Part shown: piece by piece, positions 8,288 through 16,447 of the stretch | How the letters are laid out: the number at the start of each line of letters is the position of its first letter | How positions within the stretch are numbered: position 1 is the first letter of the stretch | Assembly: GCA_000230935.2 (NCBI GenBank) | Contig: AGIQ01000003.1 | Location: 248,001 to 312,000 of the forward strand | Length of the DNA: 64,000 nucleotides | Direction of reading: 5' to 3' | Source: Mycolicibacterium rhodesiae JS60 | GTDB lineage: Bacteria; Actinomycetota; Actinomycetes; Mycobacteriales; Mycobacteriaceae | The notes under the pieces: model-generated | Database searches by the model: none | Seen by the model: only the letters and a program-made list of their open reading frames with translations | What the model was told of the DNA's origin: nothing | Position numbers and translations under genes: made by a program

Positions 8288-8593
8288 GTGAAGATCCCCC
8301 TGACCGCCGCAGCGATCGGCCTGGCCGTCTGCGCCGCACTGTGTACGCCCGGCGTCGCCGGCGCGATCCCCACCAGCGATTCGGCCGCCGATGTCGTCGA
8401 GGCACTGCACAACCAGGGGTACAACGTGTTGTTCAACAGCCCGTCGACGATGCCGCTCCCCGCGTGCACCGTCAACGGTATCCACGGGCTGACGGTGATG
8501 ATGATCCCCGACGGAAGCCTGATGCTCCCGACGAACCCGAATACCCCCGGTGTCGTCTACGTCGATCTCACCTGCCCGGACAGCAACAATTAA
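8288..8593 (+). CDS. Small secreted protein, function unknown
   Basis: 101 aa. A Sec signal peptide with a basic start and hydrophobic core ends near residue 26 ('PGVAGA'). The mature part of about 75 aa holds two cysteines (C60 in 'PLPACTVNG', C96 in 'DLTCPDS') that could form a disulfide. It looks like the small mycobacterial exported proteins with an 'AxxVVxALxxxGYxV' segment, here 'AADVVEALHNQGYNV'. AGGAGTCCGACGTG precedes the start. It follows the anti-sigma gene by 77 bases and may belong to the sigma factor regulon. Its last bases overlap the end of the convergent terC-like gene by four bases. Confidence 0.8.
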   Translation: MKIPLTAAAIGLAVCAALCTPGVAGAIPTSDSAADVVEALHNQGYNVLFNSPSTMPLPACTVNGIHGLTVMMIPDGSLMLPTNPNTPGVVYVDLTCPDSNN

Positions 8594-9573
8594 GTCAGCG
8601 GCGCACGGCCCCTGGTCTTGGCCAGGCTGGCCACCGTCGTCACCAGCAGCACCACCCCGATCACGCCGATCGACATGCCCGTCGAGATCTCCGGCACCGC
8701 AACGTGCTGGCCGTCGTTGATGAACGGCAGGCTGTTCTCGTGCAGCGCGTGCAGCAGCAGCTTGACGCCGATGAACGCCAGAATCAGGGACAGCCCGTAG
8801 GACAGGAAGATCAGCCGGTCCAGCAGACCCCCGATCAGAAAGTACAGCTGTCGCAGGCCCATCAACGCGAACGCGTTGGCGGTGAACACGATATAGGGCT
8901 GCTCGGTCAGGCCGTAGATCGCCGGGATCGAGTCCAACGCGAACAGCAGATCGGTGAATGCGATTGCGATGAGCGCCAACAACATCGGCGTGACGACGCG
9001 CCGGCCGTCGAGCGTCGTGAGGAACTTGTCGCCGGCATACTCCTCGGTCGTCGGAACGAACCGGCGGACCAGCGCGATGATCCGGCTGTCGCGCTTCTCT
9101 TCGACTTCCTTCTCGTGGCCGGCTTCCTTCGCAAGTTTGATTGCGGTGAGTACCAAGAAGATTCCGAAGAGGTAGAACACCCAGCTGAACGTGCTGATGG
9201 CTGCGGCGCCGACGGCGATGAAACCCGCCCGCATCACCAGCGCCAGTACGATCCCGATCAGCAGCAGCTTCTGCTGGAACTGTCGTGGTACCGCGAACGT
9301 CCCCATGATGACCGTGAACACGAACAGGTTGTCGACGCTCAGCGCTTTCTCGGTGACGTACCCCGCGAAGTACTCACCGGCGTATGAGCCGCCCCACAAC
9401 CACCACACGACGAAGCCGAACACCACCGCCAGGCCGATGTACACCGAGGACCACGTCGCGGACTCTTTGAACGTCGGTTCGTGCGGCACGCGCACGTGCG
9501 CGTAGAAGTCGAATACGAAGAGCCCGAGAATCACGACGCACGTGACCACCCACACCATCAACGAAACGGTCAT
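8590..9573 (-). CDS. TerC/Alx family integral membrane protein
   Basis: 327 aa with about nine membrane segments. Family landmarks are 'ALSVDNLFVF' after the third segment and 'FALDSIPAIYG' in the second half; both carry acidic residues thought to bind metal. TerC/Alx proteins export manganese or help load metalloproteins during envelope stress. I chose the ATG at 'MTVSLMVWV', where the first membrane segment begins; an upstream start would add a non-family tail. It is 17 bases downstream of the usp gene and may be the last gene of the tct transcript. Confidence 0.9.
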   Translation of the reverse strand: MTVSLMVWVVTCVVILGLFVFDFYAHVRVPHEPTFKESATWSSVYIGLAVVFGFVVWWLWGGSYAGEYFAGYVTEKALSVDNLFVFTVIMGTFAVPRQFQQKLLLIGIVLALVMRAGFIAVGAAAISTFSWVFYLFGIFLVLTAIKLAKEAGHEKEVEEKRDSRIIALVRRFVPTTEEYAGDKFLTTLDGRRVVTPMLLALIAIAFTDLLFALDSIPAIYGLTEQPYIVFTANAFALMGLRQLYFLIGGLLDRLIFLSYGLSLILAFIGVKLLLHALHENSLPFINDGQHVAVPEISTGMSIGVIGVVLLVTTVASLAKTRGRAPLT

Positions 9574-9590
9574 CACCCCATTATTCGGTA

Positions 9591-9977
9591 TTAGCCAGGC
9601 TTGACGGCGAGCACAGGTTTTGGGCACTCCATCAGCAGTTGCTGCGCGACGCTGCCCAGGAGCAGTTTGCCGACTGGATTGCGGTGTTTGAGGCCGATGA
9701 CCAACAGCTCGGCCTCGGGCCGCTCCATCGCTTCCAGCAGAGCGTCGGCGGCGTACACCCCGACCGGCTGCGAAAGCTCGTAACGCACGCCGGAGTTCTT
9801 CAGCCGTTCCTCGATGTCGCGCACCTGCCCCGGCTGGGCGAACGCGGCGTCGATATAGGAATCTCCGGGTGTCGAGTTGACCACCAGCAGGTCGGTGTCT
9901 CGTCGAGCGGCTTCGGTGATGCCGGCGTTCAGCGCCGCCATCCCGAACTGGTCGTTGGTGTATCCCACGACGATCAT
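9591..9977 (-). CDS. Universal stress protein (UspA family)
   Basis: 128 aa, a single Usp domain. 'MIVVGYTNDQFGMAAL' is the first strand and loop, and 'GLKHRNPVGKLLLGSVAQQL' near the C-terminus is the G-x2-G-x9-G-S nucleotide-binding motif of ATP-binding Usp proteins. It lies 28 bases after tctA and before terC on the same strand, so it is probably co-transcribed with the transporter. A small Usp protein encoded beside a transporter may regulate it; that is inference. Confidence 0.9.
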   Translation of the reverse strand: MIVVGYTNDQFGMAALNAGITEAARRDTDLLVVNSTPGDSYIDAAFAQPGQVRDIEERLKNSGVRYELSQPVGVYAADALLEAMERPEAELLVIGLKHRNPVGKLLLGSVAQQLLMECPKPVLAVKPG

Positions 9978-10005
9978 TTCTCCTCCCGCAAGCGCTCGTC
10001 GGTGA

Positions 10006-11547
10006 TCATGTCGTCTGTGCCTTCTCTCTCTGGTCCTTGTCGTCCTCGACGATCAGCAGCGTCTCCTCGTCGCGATGCAGCAGGCGCAGCACCAGCGGCA
10101 CGGCGAGCAGCACCGCCATGCACACGTACGTCACAATGGCGACCGGCTCGGTGAAGAGGCTCGACCAATCGCCCCCGCCGAGCTGCAGGCTCTGGCGCAA
10201 CTGGCGTTCGATCCGCGGGCCCAGGATGACGCCGATGATCAGCGGCAGTACCGGAAGGCCGAACCGGCGCATCATCAGCCCGAGCAGTCCGAACAACAGC
10301 AGCAGAGCGAGGTCGAGCGGCTGGATGTTCACCGCGAACGCCCCGAGCGTGGCGAAGAACAGGATGCCGGCGTAGAGGTACGGCCGCGGCGTCCGCAGCA
10401 GCTTGGCCCAGAGCGGCGCCAACGGCAGGTTGAGCACCAACAACAGGAAGTTGCCGATGAACAGGCTGGCGATCAGTGTCCAGATCAGCAGCGGCTCCTT
10501 GCTGAAAAGTGTTGGGCCGGGCTGGATTCCATAGGAAACGAAAGCGGTGAGCATGACCGCGGCGGTGGCGTTGGTCGGCAGGCCGAGTGACAGCATCGGC
10601 ACCAGAGTGCCTGCCGCCGAGGCGTTGTTGGCCGCCTCGGGCCCGGCCACTCCCTCAATGGCGCCCCGCCCGAACTCCTCCGGATGCTTGGACAGCTTCT
10701 TCTCGGTGATGTAGCTCAAGAACGTGGGCAGCTCCGCTCCGCCTGCGGGTAGCGCACCGAACGGGAACCCGAACGCCGTGCCGCGCAACCACGGCTTCCA
10801 GGACCGCCGCCAGTCGTCGCGACCCATCCACGGCCGGCCGACCGGGATCACATCGGCCGGGCGCCGGCGCAGGTGCGCGGCCACCCAGAGCGCCTCTCCC
10901 ACAGCGAAAATCGCGACAGCGATCACCACGATGTCGATACCGTCGGAAAGCTGCGGGATGCCGAACGTGGCCCGTGGCTGGCCGGTGAGGAAGTCGATGC
11001 CGACGATGCCGATCGCCAGGCCGAGCACCAGCGAGATGGCGCCGCGCAGCTTCGACGAGCCCAACACCGCGGTCACCGCCACCAGGGCGAAGAGCATGAT
11101 CGCCAGATACGACGGCGCGCCGAGGGTCACGGCGAACCGCGAGATCGCGGGTGCGAACGCCGCCAGCAGCACGGTGCCGATGGTGCCCGCGACGAACGAA
11201 CCGATGGCGGCGGTGGCCAATGCCTGTGCGGCTCGGCCCGCTTTGGCCATCTTGTTGCCCTCGATGGCGGTGATCACCGACGACGACTCTCCTGGCGTGT
11301 TCAGCAGGATCGACGTGGTGGATCCGCCGTACATGCCGCCGTAGAAGATGCCGGCGAACATGATGAAGGCCGCACTGGGGCTGACGTTGTAGGTGATCGG
11401 AAGCAGCAACGCCACCGTCATGGCCGGTCCGATCCCGGGCAACACACCGACCGCGGTGCCCAGCAGCACCCCGATCACGGCGTACAGCAGGTTCATCGGG
11501 GTGGCTGCCTCGGCCAAGCCCTGCAACAGCCAATTGAAGTTGTCCAT
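10006..11547 (-). CDS. tctA: Tripartite tricarboxylate transporter, large permease TctA
   Basis: 513 aa with about twelve membrane segments, the usual TctA size. Typical blocks are 'GVLPGIGPAMTVALLLP', 'YGGMYGGSTTSILLNTPGE' and, in the second half, 'LPAGGAELPTFLSY' and 'TLVPMLSLGLPTNATAAVML'. It forms the membrane channel for citrate-like tri- or dicarboxylates delivered by TctC, driven by an ion gradient. It directly abuts tctB: its ATG begins on the base after the tctB stop. The C-terminus has a charged tail. Confidence 0.95.
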   Translation of the reverse strand: MDNFNWLLQGLAEAATPMNLLYAVIGVLLGTAVGVLPGIGPAMTVALLLPITYNVSPSAAFIMFAGIFYGGMYGGSTTSILLNTPGESSSVITAIEGNKMAKAGRAAQALATAAIGSFVAGTIGTVLLAAFAPAISRFAVTLGAPSYLAIMLFALVAVTAVLGSSKLRGAISLVLGLAIGIVGIDFLTGQPRATFGIPQLSDGIDIVVIAVAIFAVGEALWVAAHLRRRPADVIPVGRPWMGRDDWRRSWKPWLRGTAFGFPFGALPAGGAELPTFLSYITEKKLSKHPEEFGRGAIEGVAGPEAANNASAAGTLVPMLSLGLPTNATAAVMLTAFVSYGIQPGPTLFSKEPLLIWTLIASLFIGNFLLLVLNLPLAPLWAKLLRTPRPYLYAGILFFATLGAFAVNIQPLDLALLLLFGLLGLMMRRFGLPVLPLIIGVILGPRIERQLRQSLQLGGGDWSSLFTEPVAIVTYVCMAVLLAVPLVLRLLHRDEETLLIVEDDKDQREKAQTT

Positions 11548-12063
11548 CTAGAGAACCCCGTCCAAGATGCCGGCGGGCAGCGGGATTCCGAGCCCGGAGT
11601 AGAACGCGTAGAAGCTGGCCAGCGCCAGCACAACACCGATGACGACGTTGCGCACGTAGTGCCTACTGCCCAGAATCGTTGCCGCACAGGCGAAGAACAG
11701 TGCGCTCATGATGACCCAGCCGAGCCAATTGACCAGCAGGATCATCGCGACGAACAAGGCGATCAGCAGGCCGACGGTGCGCCAGTCCCCCGGCGCCTCC
11801 GGGTCGATGTCTTCACCGGCGTCGGCTTCGCCCTTGCTGCCGCGCGGGATCGCAACGGCCAGGACCACCGCGAGTACCAGCGCCGCGGCGCCGATGATCG
11901 TCGGAAAGAACTTGGGTCCAACGGGATCCACCTTGGCGAAGCCTTCGTCCAAGGTCAGTCCGCTGTAGACCAGGAATCCGCCGACGAGTGCCAGGACAGC
12001 GACGACGATGTACTGCGCGTAGTCGGGCGTGCGGGCCTGCGCCCGCGGGTTGTCAATGCTCAC
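11548..12063 (-). CDS. tctB: Tripartite tricarboxylate transporter, small permease TctB
   Basis: 171 aa from a GTG that overlaps the tctC stop as GTGA. Four hydrophobic segments, starting 'YIVVAVLALVGGFLVYSG', fit TctB. A charged loop rich in Asp/Glu separates the first two from the last two. It partners TctA in the membrane. Longer in-frame starts upstream run into tctC and are not needed. Confidence 0.9.
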   Translation of the reverse strand: MSIDNPRAQARTPDYAQYIVVAVLALVGGFLVYSGLTLDEGFAKVDPVGPKFFPTIIGAAALVLAVVLAVAIPRGSKGEADAGEDIDPEAPGDWRTVGLLIALFVAMILLVNWLGWVIMSALFFACAATILGSRHYVRNVVIGVVLALASFYAFYSGLGIPLPAGILDGVL

Positions 12064-13052
12064 AGCAGCCCCAATTCGGTCAGGGTCGTCGAAACCCGGT
12101 TGTCCTGGTCGGTGAGGAACTGTTCGAACGCCGCACCGGTAACGAAGGCGTCTGTCCAGCCGTTCTTGACCAACGCCTCTTTCCACTCACTCGTGCCGTG
12201 CATTTCTTCGAGCGCCTTGACCATCTCACGCTTGGCGTTGTCCGAAATACCCGGTGGCGCAAGGACACCGCGCCAGTTGGCGAACGTGAGGTCGATGCCG
12301 GATTCCTTGAGCGTCGGCGCGTCGATGCCTTCCACGCGTTCCTCGCTGGACACCGCCAGTACCCGCAGCTGGCCCGCTTCGATCTGGTCGATGAGCTCAC
12401 CCGGGCTGGAGGTTCCCACGGTGATCTTCTTGCCGAGCAGCGCGGTCAATAGGTCGCCGCCGCCGTCATAGGTGATGAAATTGACCTGCTTCGGGTCGAC
12501 GCCGACCTTCTTGGCGACCTCCATCGGGAAAAGGTGATCGGGGCCGCCCGGTGACGAGCCCCCGCCGATCGTGACCTTGCTCGGATCGGCTTTCCACGCC
12601 GCAACGAAGTCCGCGACTGTCTTGAACGGCGAATCGGCGGGAACGAAGATCGCCCCCGGGTCCTCGATCAACTTAGCGATGGCCGTCGCGTCGGAGGCCT
12701 TGATCTTGGACCCGTTGGTATAGGTGGCGCCGACGACGCCCAGACCCATCGTCATCATCAGGTCGTCGTTGCCCCGCTCGTTCATGAGCCGTGCCATCGC
12801 GACGGTGCCGCCCGCACCGAGCACGTTGAACACCTCCACGCGACCGGTGATGTCACGGTCCTCCATGATCTTCACCGCGGTCCGTGCGGTCAGGTCATAG
12901 CCACCGCCGGGGCTGTTGGGCACCATCATCCGCAGCCTGTGCAGACCGGACGGATCGTCACCGCGCGTCACACCGCAGGCGGTGAGCACCACCGCGACGG
13001 CCAGCGCCAGGGCCGCCGCCCGAAAGAATGGTCGTCGACTAGGCCGCAACAT
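12060..13052 (-). CDS. tctC: Tripartite tricarboxylate transporter substrate-binding lipoprotein TctC
   Basis: 330 aa. The signal peptide ends in a lipobox 'VLTAC', so the protein is lipid-anchored outside the membrane. The mature part has TctC features: 'MVPNSPGGGYDLTAR' (substrate-binding P-loop region), 'GGSSPGGPDHL', and a C-terminal 'WRGVLAPPGIS'. It captures the carboxylate and hands it to TctAB. The start has AAGGGG before the ATG. It is divergent from the sensor kinase gene across about 90 bases that contain a Crp-like palindrome. Confidence 0.94.
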   Translation of the reverse strand: MLRPSRRPFFRAAALALAVAVVLTACGVTRGDDPSGLHRLRMMVPNSPGGGYDLTARTAVKIMEDRDITGRVEVFNVLGAGGTVAMARLMNERGNDDLMMTMGLGVVGATYTNGSKIKASDATAIAKLIEDPGAIFVPADSPFKTVADFVAAWKADPSKVTIGGGSSPGGPDHLFPMEVAKKVGVDPKQVNFITYDGGGDLLTALLGKKITVGTSSPGELIDQIEAGQLRVLAVSSEERVEGIDAPTLKESGIDLTFANWRGVLAPPGISDNAKREMVKALEEMHGTSEWKEALVKNGWTDAFVTGAAFEQFLTDQDNRVSTTLTELGLL

Positions 13053-13101
13053 CGTCGTCCCCTTCGCATTGACGTGATGGGAAGCAATACTGGCGGATAG
13101 G

Positions 13102-13115
13102 GTGATGCAGGTCAC
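13102..13115. promoter_or_regulatory. Crp-like palindrome between tctC and the sensor kinase gene
   Basis: GTGA (13102-13105), six bases, TCAC (13112-13115) match the core of the Crp/Fnr consensus TGTGA-N6-TCACA, which mycobacterial Crp also recognises. Its place in the divergent control region of a carboxylate transporter suggests carbon-status control. The outer T and A of the full consensus are missing. Confidence 0.45.
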
Positions 13116-13144
13116 TCTTTGGGACGTAAAGGAAGTTGTGGTCG

Positions 13145-14749
13145 TTGTGGTCATCACTGGCTCGTAGCAGCCGAAGCTTGGCGGGCCAGTTCCTGGCCTT
13201 TCAGATGCTGGTGGTGGCGGTCGTGTTGATCGCGGTGGCCGCGGTGTCGATCACTCAGTCGACCAAGGAGTTCCGCGACGTACGGGGGCAGCGGATGATC
13301 GCGGTCGCCGAGAATGTCGCCTCGACCCCGCTGGTCCGGGATCGCTACGCCGACCCGTTCGCCGCTCGCCTGCTGGCACCCGACGTCGACCGCGCGGTGG
13401 CCCTGTCCGGAGCAGATATGGCCGAATTGATCGATCCGGCCGGAGTTGTCCGGGTGTCGTCGGACCCCTCTCGGATCGGGCGGACCGTCGATTTCGGGCC
13501 CAGCCGGGTCGTCGAGGGCCGGGCCTGGTTCGGCGATCTGGATGTTGATGGCCACCACGCGCTGGTCGGCCAGGTTCCGATTCTGTCCACCGACGGTGCG
13601 GTGCTGTCGGTGGTGTCGGTGAGCGAACCGTATCCCTCGGTGTGGCAGTTGCTCAGCGGCGCGGGTGAGCGGTTGCTGGTCTACCTGGGCCTCGGCGCGG
13701 CACTGGGGTTGCTCGCCTCCTGGTTGCTGTCACGGCGCATCAAGCGCCATACCCGCGGACTGGAGGTCGCCGAGATCGCCGGACTGGCCGAGCATCGAGA
13801 AGCGTTGCTGCACAGCATTCGTGAGGGCGTGATCGGGGTGAACACCGACGGCGTGATCACCGTGGTCAACGACAGCGCCCAGGACCTGCTCGGGATCGGC
13901 GCCGAGGCCGTCAACGTACCGGTGCGCGACGCCGGCATCGATCCGGCCGTGGCGGCATTCCTGCTGTCCGGTGAGGACGATCACGACGTCGTCATCGCGA
14001 CACCCAGTCGGGTGCTGGCACTCAACCGGCGGGCGGCCACCAGTCAAGGTCAACGTATCGGCACGGTCACCACGATGCGGGACAGCACCGAGCTGGCGTC
14101 GATGCAGGCCCAGCTGTCCTCGCACAAGAGTGTCACCGATACGCTGCGGGCGCAGACCCATGAGTTCGCCAACCAACTGCACACCATCTCCGGGCTGGTG
14201 CAGCTGGAGGAGTACGACTCGGTGCGCGATCTGGTCGGAACGCTGACCCGGCGCCGAGCGGAGATCAGTGATGCTGTCACCCAACGTATTTTGGATCCCG
14301 CCGTCGCCGCCCTGCTGATCGCCAAGACGACGCTGGCAGCCGAGAGCGGAGTTTCCTTGGAGCTGAGCGACGACTCCCACCTGGCGGCACTCAGCCCCGC
14401 ACTGGCCACCGACGTGATCACGGTGCTGGGCAACCTGATCGACAACGCCGTCGCCGTCTCGGAGGGCACGACCGACTCTCGGGTCACCGTGCGTGTCGAC
14501 GACGGCGACGGCCTCACCATCGAGGTCGCCGACTCGGGGCCTGGTGTGCCGGAAGAACTTCGGACACAGATCTTCGCCCGCGGCGTCACGTCCAAGCCGG
14601 ATGTTCCCGGTGGTCGCGGCATCGGCCTTGCCCTGGTCCGGCTGATCGCCGCGCAGCACGGCGGCACGGCCGAAGTGCGCGACGCCGACGGTGGCGGTGC
14701 CCTGTTCGTCGCGCGGTTACCGCGGATCGAGTCGGTCAGCCATGCGTGA
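13145..14749 (+). CDS. CitA/DcuS-type sensor histidine kinase
   Basis: 534 aa if read from the TTG at 13145, which has AGGAAG nine bases upstream; a TTG at 13136 is the other option. Layout: first membrane segment at about 15-40, an extracytoplasmic sensor (PASTA-free, CitAP/PAS-like) to about 175, a second membrane segment ('LLVYLGLGAALGLLASWLL'), a cytoplasmic PAS ('GVIGVNTDGVITVVNDSAQ'), the H-box 'THEFANQLHTISGL' with His near residue 339, and an ATP-binding end ('DSGPGVPEELRTQIFARG', 'GRGIGLALVR'). It should sense external carboxylates and control the tct genes. Its stop overlaps the start of the interrupted response regulator. Confidence 0.92.
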   Translation: MWSSLARSSRSLAGQFLAFQMLVVAVVLIAVAAVSITQSTKEFRDVRGQRMIAVAENVASTPLVRDRYADPFAARLLAPDVDRAVALSGADMAELIDPAGVVRVSSDPSRIGRTVDFGPSRVVEGRAWFGDLDVDGHHALVGQVPILSTDGAVLSVVSVSEPYPSVWQLLSGAGERLLVYLGLGAALGLLASWLLSRRIKRHTRGLEVAEIAGLAEHREALLHSIREGVIGVNTDGVITVVNDSAQDLLGIGAEAVNVPVRDAGIDPAVAAFLLSGEDDHDVVIATPSRVLALNRRAATSQGQRIGTVTTMRDSTELASMQAQLSSHKSVTDTLRAQTHEFANQLHTISGLVQLEEYDSVRDLVGTLTRRRAEISDAVTQRILDPAVAALLIAKTTLAAESGVSLELSDDSHLAALSPALATDVITVLGNLIDNAVAVSEGTTDSRVTVRVDDGDGLTIEVADSGPGVPEELRTQIFARGVTSKPDVPGGRGIGLALVRLIAAQHGGTAEVRDADGGGALFVARLPRIESVSHA

Positions 14750-14757
14750 GGTACTGG
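14742..14757 (+). pseudogene. First five codons of the tct response regulator, cut off by the IS element
   Basis: ATG CGT GAG GTA CTG plus one G, starting inside the end of the kinase gene. Joining this to 16448 restores 'MREVLVVDDDFMV', a standard receiver N-terminus, with the reading frame intact over 221 codons. The last four bases are the left copy of the target duplication. Confidence 0.85.
14754..14757. repeat. Target-site duplication, left copy (CTGG)
   Basis: CTGG directly precedes the left inverted repeat; the same CTGG follows the right inverted repeat at 16444-16447. A 4-bp duplication is normal for IS1380-family insertions. Confidence 0.85.
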
Positions 14758-14770
14758 CCTCGATTTTTCG
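14758..14770. repeat. IS1380-family left terminal inverted repeat
   Basis: CCTCGATTTTTCG. It pairs with the right end CGAAAAATCCGGG except at two positions near the tip. Confidence 0.85.
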
Positions 14771-14925
14771 TCCGGGGTGTTGTGGGCGGCGCGTGGTGGC
14801 GGGGTGGGCCCGTGAGCCGGTTTCGGCCGGGTCGGGGCATGTTGGGTTGTCCCGTGTCGCCGGGTGGTCGGGCTTTCCCAAGTGCCAGTGGGTCTTTCGT
14901 GTTCGGCGGTCAGGTGGTCCAGGGA

Positions 14926-16371
14926 TCAAGTGAAGGCGGTGCGGATGCGTTGCCAGGCGGTCGTGATCGCTGGTGCCCATCGCCAGGTGGCGTCGATGCG
15001 TAGTCGGAGTTGGCGGGCGCCGCGGGTGATGCGGGCGGCGACGTGCAGGACCCGGTAGCGGAAGGTGGCGATCTCGGCGCGGGCCAGGCCGGGCTGGCCG
15101 GTGAATCCGATGAGCCGGGTCCAGGTGACCAGATCGGCGGCGGCCAGAACGATTTCCAGCCAGGCGGCGTTGGCCCAGAAGGAGTGGCACGGCAGGTTGC
15201 GCAGTCCGGTGGCTTTGAGTTCGCGGATGCGATCTTCGACGCGGGCGTGCTGGCGATGGCGTAGTTCCAGGCCGGCGACTTGGCCGGGCACGACACCGGG
15301 TGCGGTATCGGTGATGAACGCCGTCACCCGCATCCCGTCGGCGTCGGTGAACCGCAACTGGGCTCCGGGGTGGGGTCGTTCCTTGCGCAGGATCAGCCTC
15401 GTGCCGGTCGGCCAGGAGGCCAGGTTGACCAGGTCGGTGGCCTCGGCGACCCAGGCGCCATCGCGGATGCCGCCGCCGGAGTCGATCGCCGGGTACCAGG
15501 CGTCGCCGATGTTGAGGGTGTCCACCGCGTCCTGCACGCGGGTGTCGACGGGGTAGCCGAAGGAGAATCCCACCCCCGTGGTGCGGCACGCGTCGGCGAA
15601 CCGGTGGGTGGCCCCGGCGGTGTCGCAGCGCACCAGCACCCGGGTCGTGGCGGGATCGTCGGGGTCGGGCCGCGACGCCGCGGGCAGGGACGCCAGCGCC
15701 CGTTCCAGGACGATGACGTGGTCACTGGCGGTGTTGGAGCCGGCGTTGCCGCTGCGCAGCAGCCCGGCCAGGGCTTCCCCACCGGCGATCTCCGGGCGGT
15801 CCAGGAACGCCAGCAGCGGGTGAAGACCGAACGTCTTCTTCCAGGTCGGGGTTGCGCCGGCTTTGTTGTCGGAGTGGTCGATCACCAGCGTGGCGTCGAT
15901 GTCGATGTGCAGCCAGTCCCCGGCAGCGGGGGCGGCTCCGCCCTGCCAGGCCGCCGACCGCGCAGCATCGCGCGCGGCCCGCACCCCGGGCAGGTGGGCG
16001 GCGTCGATCCGCTCATCGACCAGCCGCCACATCGTGGTCGTCGAGGCCTTCGCCCCGAACACGTGCTCGCGGTCGCCGCACAGTTGCCCGACCCCGTCGA
16101 TGCAGTCCGCCCCGTCAGCGACCGCGGCCGCCAGATCGGCGAACACCTCCCCGGGGGCATACACCCACGGGCCCCGGTAAGTGTCGGCCAACGCGGCGGT
16201 GACCTGCGCCGACAGGCCGGTCCGGTCGGCCAGTTCGCGCAGCATGCCCATCCCGGCATGCGACACGACGCCATGGCCGTCGGCGGACACTTTCACCCGA
16301 GATGCGACCGCGATATCCTTCACTTGCGAAGTGCCTTCCCGCTGGAACGATTGAACCCTGAAGAAGTCCAA
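14926..16371 (-). CDS. IS1380 family transposase
   Basis: 481 aa, full length for the family (DDE_Tnp_1 / IS1380). The N-terminal part holds 'VVSHAGMGMLRELADRTGL'. The catalytic acids are probably D157 or D159 in 'WLHIDIDATLV', D250 in 'VLVRCDTAGATH', and E379 in 'RQHARVEDRIRELKATGLR', which also has the family's conserved basic residues. It cuts and inserts the element that carries it. No stop or frameshift is present. The gene reads opposite to the interrupted response regulator. The start may be a little downstream of the first ATG, near 'VKDIAVASRV'. Confidence 0.94.
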   Translation of the reverse strand: MDFFRVQSFQREGTSQVKDIAVASRVKVSADGHGVVSHAGMGMLRELADRTGLSAQVTAALADTYRGPWVYAPGEVFADLAAAVADGADCIDGVGQLCGDREHVFGAKASTTTMWRLVDERIDAAHLPGVRAARDAARSAAWQGGAAPAAGDWLHIDIDATLVIDHSDNKAGATPTWKKTFGLHPLLAFLDRPEIAGGEALAGLLRSGNAGSNTASDHVIVLERALASLPAASRPDPDDPATTRVLVRCDTAGATHRFADACRTTGVGFSFGYPVDTRVQDAVDTLNIGDAWYPAIDSGGGIRDGAWVAEATDLVNLASWPTGTRLILRKERPHPGAQLRFTDADGMRVTAFITDTAPGVVPGQVAGLELRHRQHARVEDRIRELKATGLRNLPCHSFWANAAWLEIVLAAADLVTWTRLIGFTGQPGLARAEIATFRYRVLHVAARITRGARQLRLRIDATWRWAPAITTAWQRIRTAFT

Positions 16372-16430
16372 TTATTCCTTGTAGGACAGGCACTTTCGCG
16401 TATCTACACACCGCTCCACGCGACATTCCG

Positions 16431-16443
16431 CGAAAAATCCGGG
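16431..16443. repeat. IS1380-family right terminal inverted repeat
   Basis: CGAAAAATCCGGG; the reverse complement CCCGGATTTTTCG matches the left end at 11 of 13 positions. Confidence 0.85.
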
Positions 16444-16447
16444 CTGG
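16444..16447. repeat. Target-site duplication, right copy (CTGG)
   Basis: CTGG immediately after the right inverted repeat, identical to 14754-14757. Confidence 0.85.

Larger units (their letters stand above)
14758..16443 (-). mobile_element. Complete IS1380-family insertion sequence (1,686 bp)
   Basis: Terminal inverted repeats are CCTCGATTTTTCG (14758-14770) and CGAAAAATCCGGG (16431-16443), matching at 11 of 13 positions when paired. They are bounded by the 4-bp duplication CTGG. One transposase gene fills most of the element on the minus strand, leaving 168 bases without a gene at the left end and 72 at the right. All parts look intact, so the element may still be mobile. It splits the response regulator that partners the tct sensor kinase. 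I cannot name the exact IS. Confidence 0.93.

Noticed and set aside
8341..9387. 348-codon plus-strand frame overlapping the secreted protein and terC
   Set aside because: Antisense to terC for most of its length; Arg/Gln/His-rich composition.
10873..12471. Long plus-strand frame opposite tctA, tctB and tctC
   Set aside because: Mirror frame of three clear transporter genes; rich in Arg, His, Gln and Asp with no domain.
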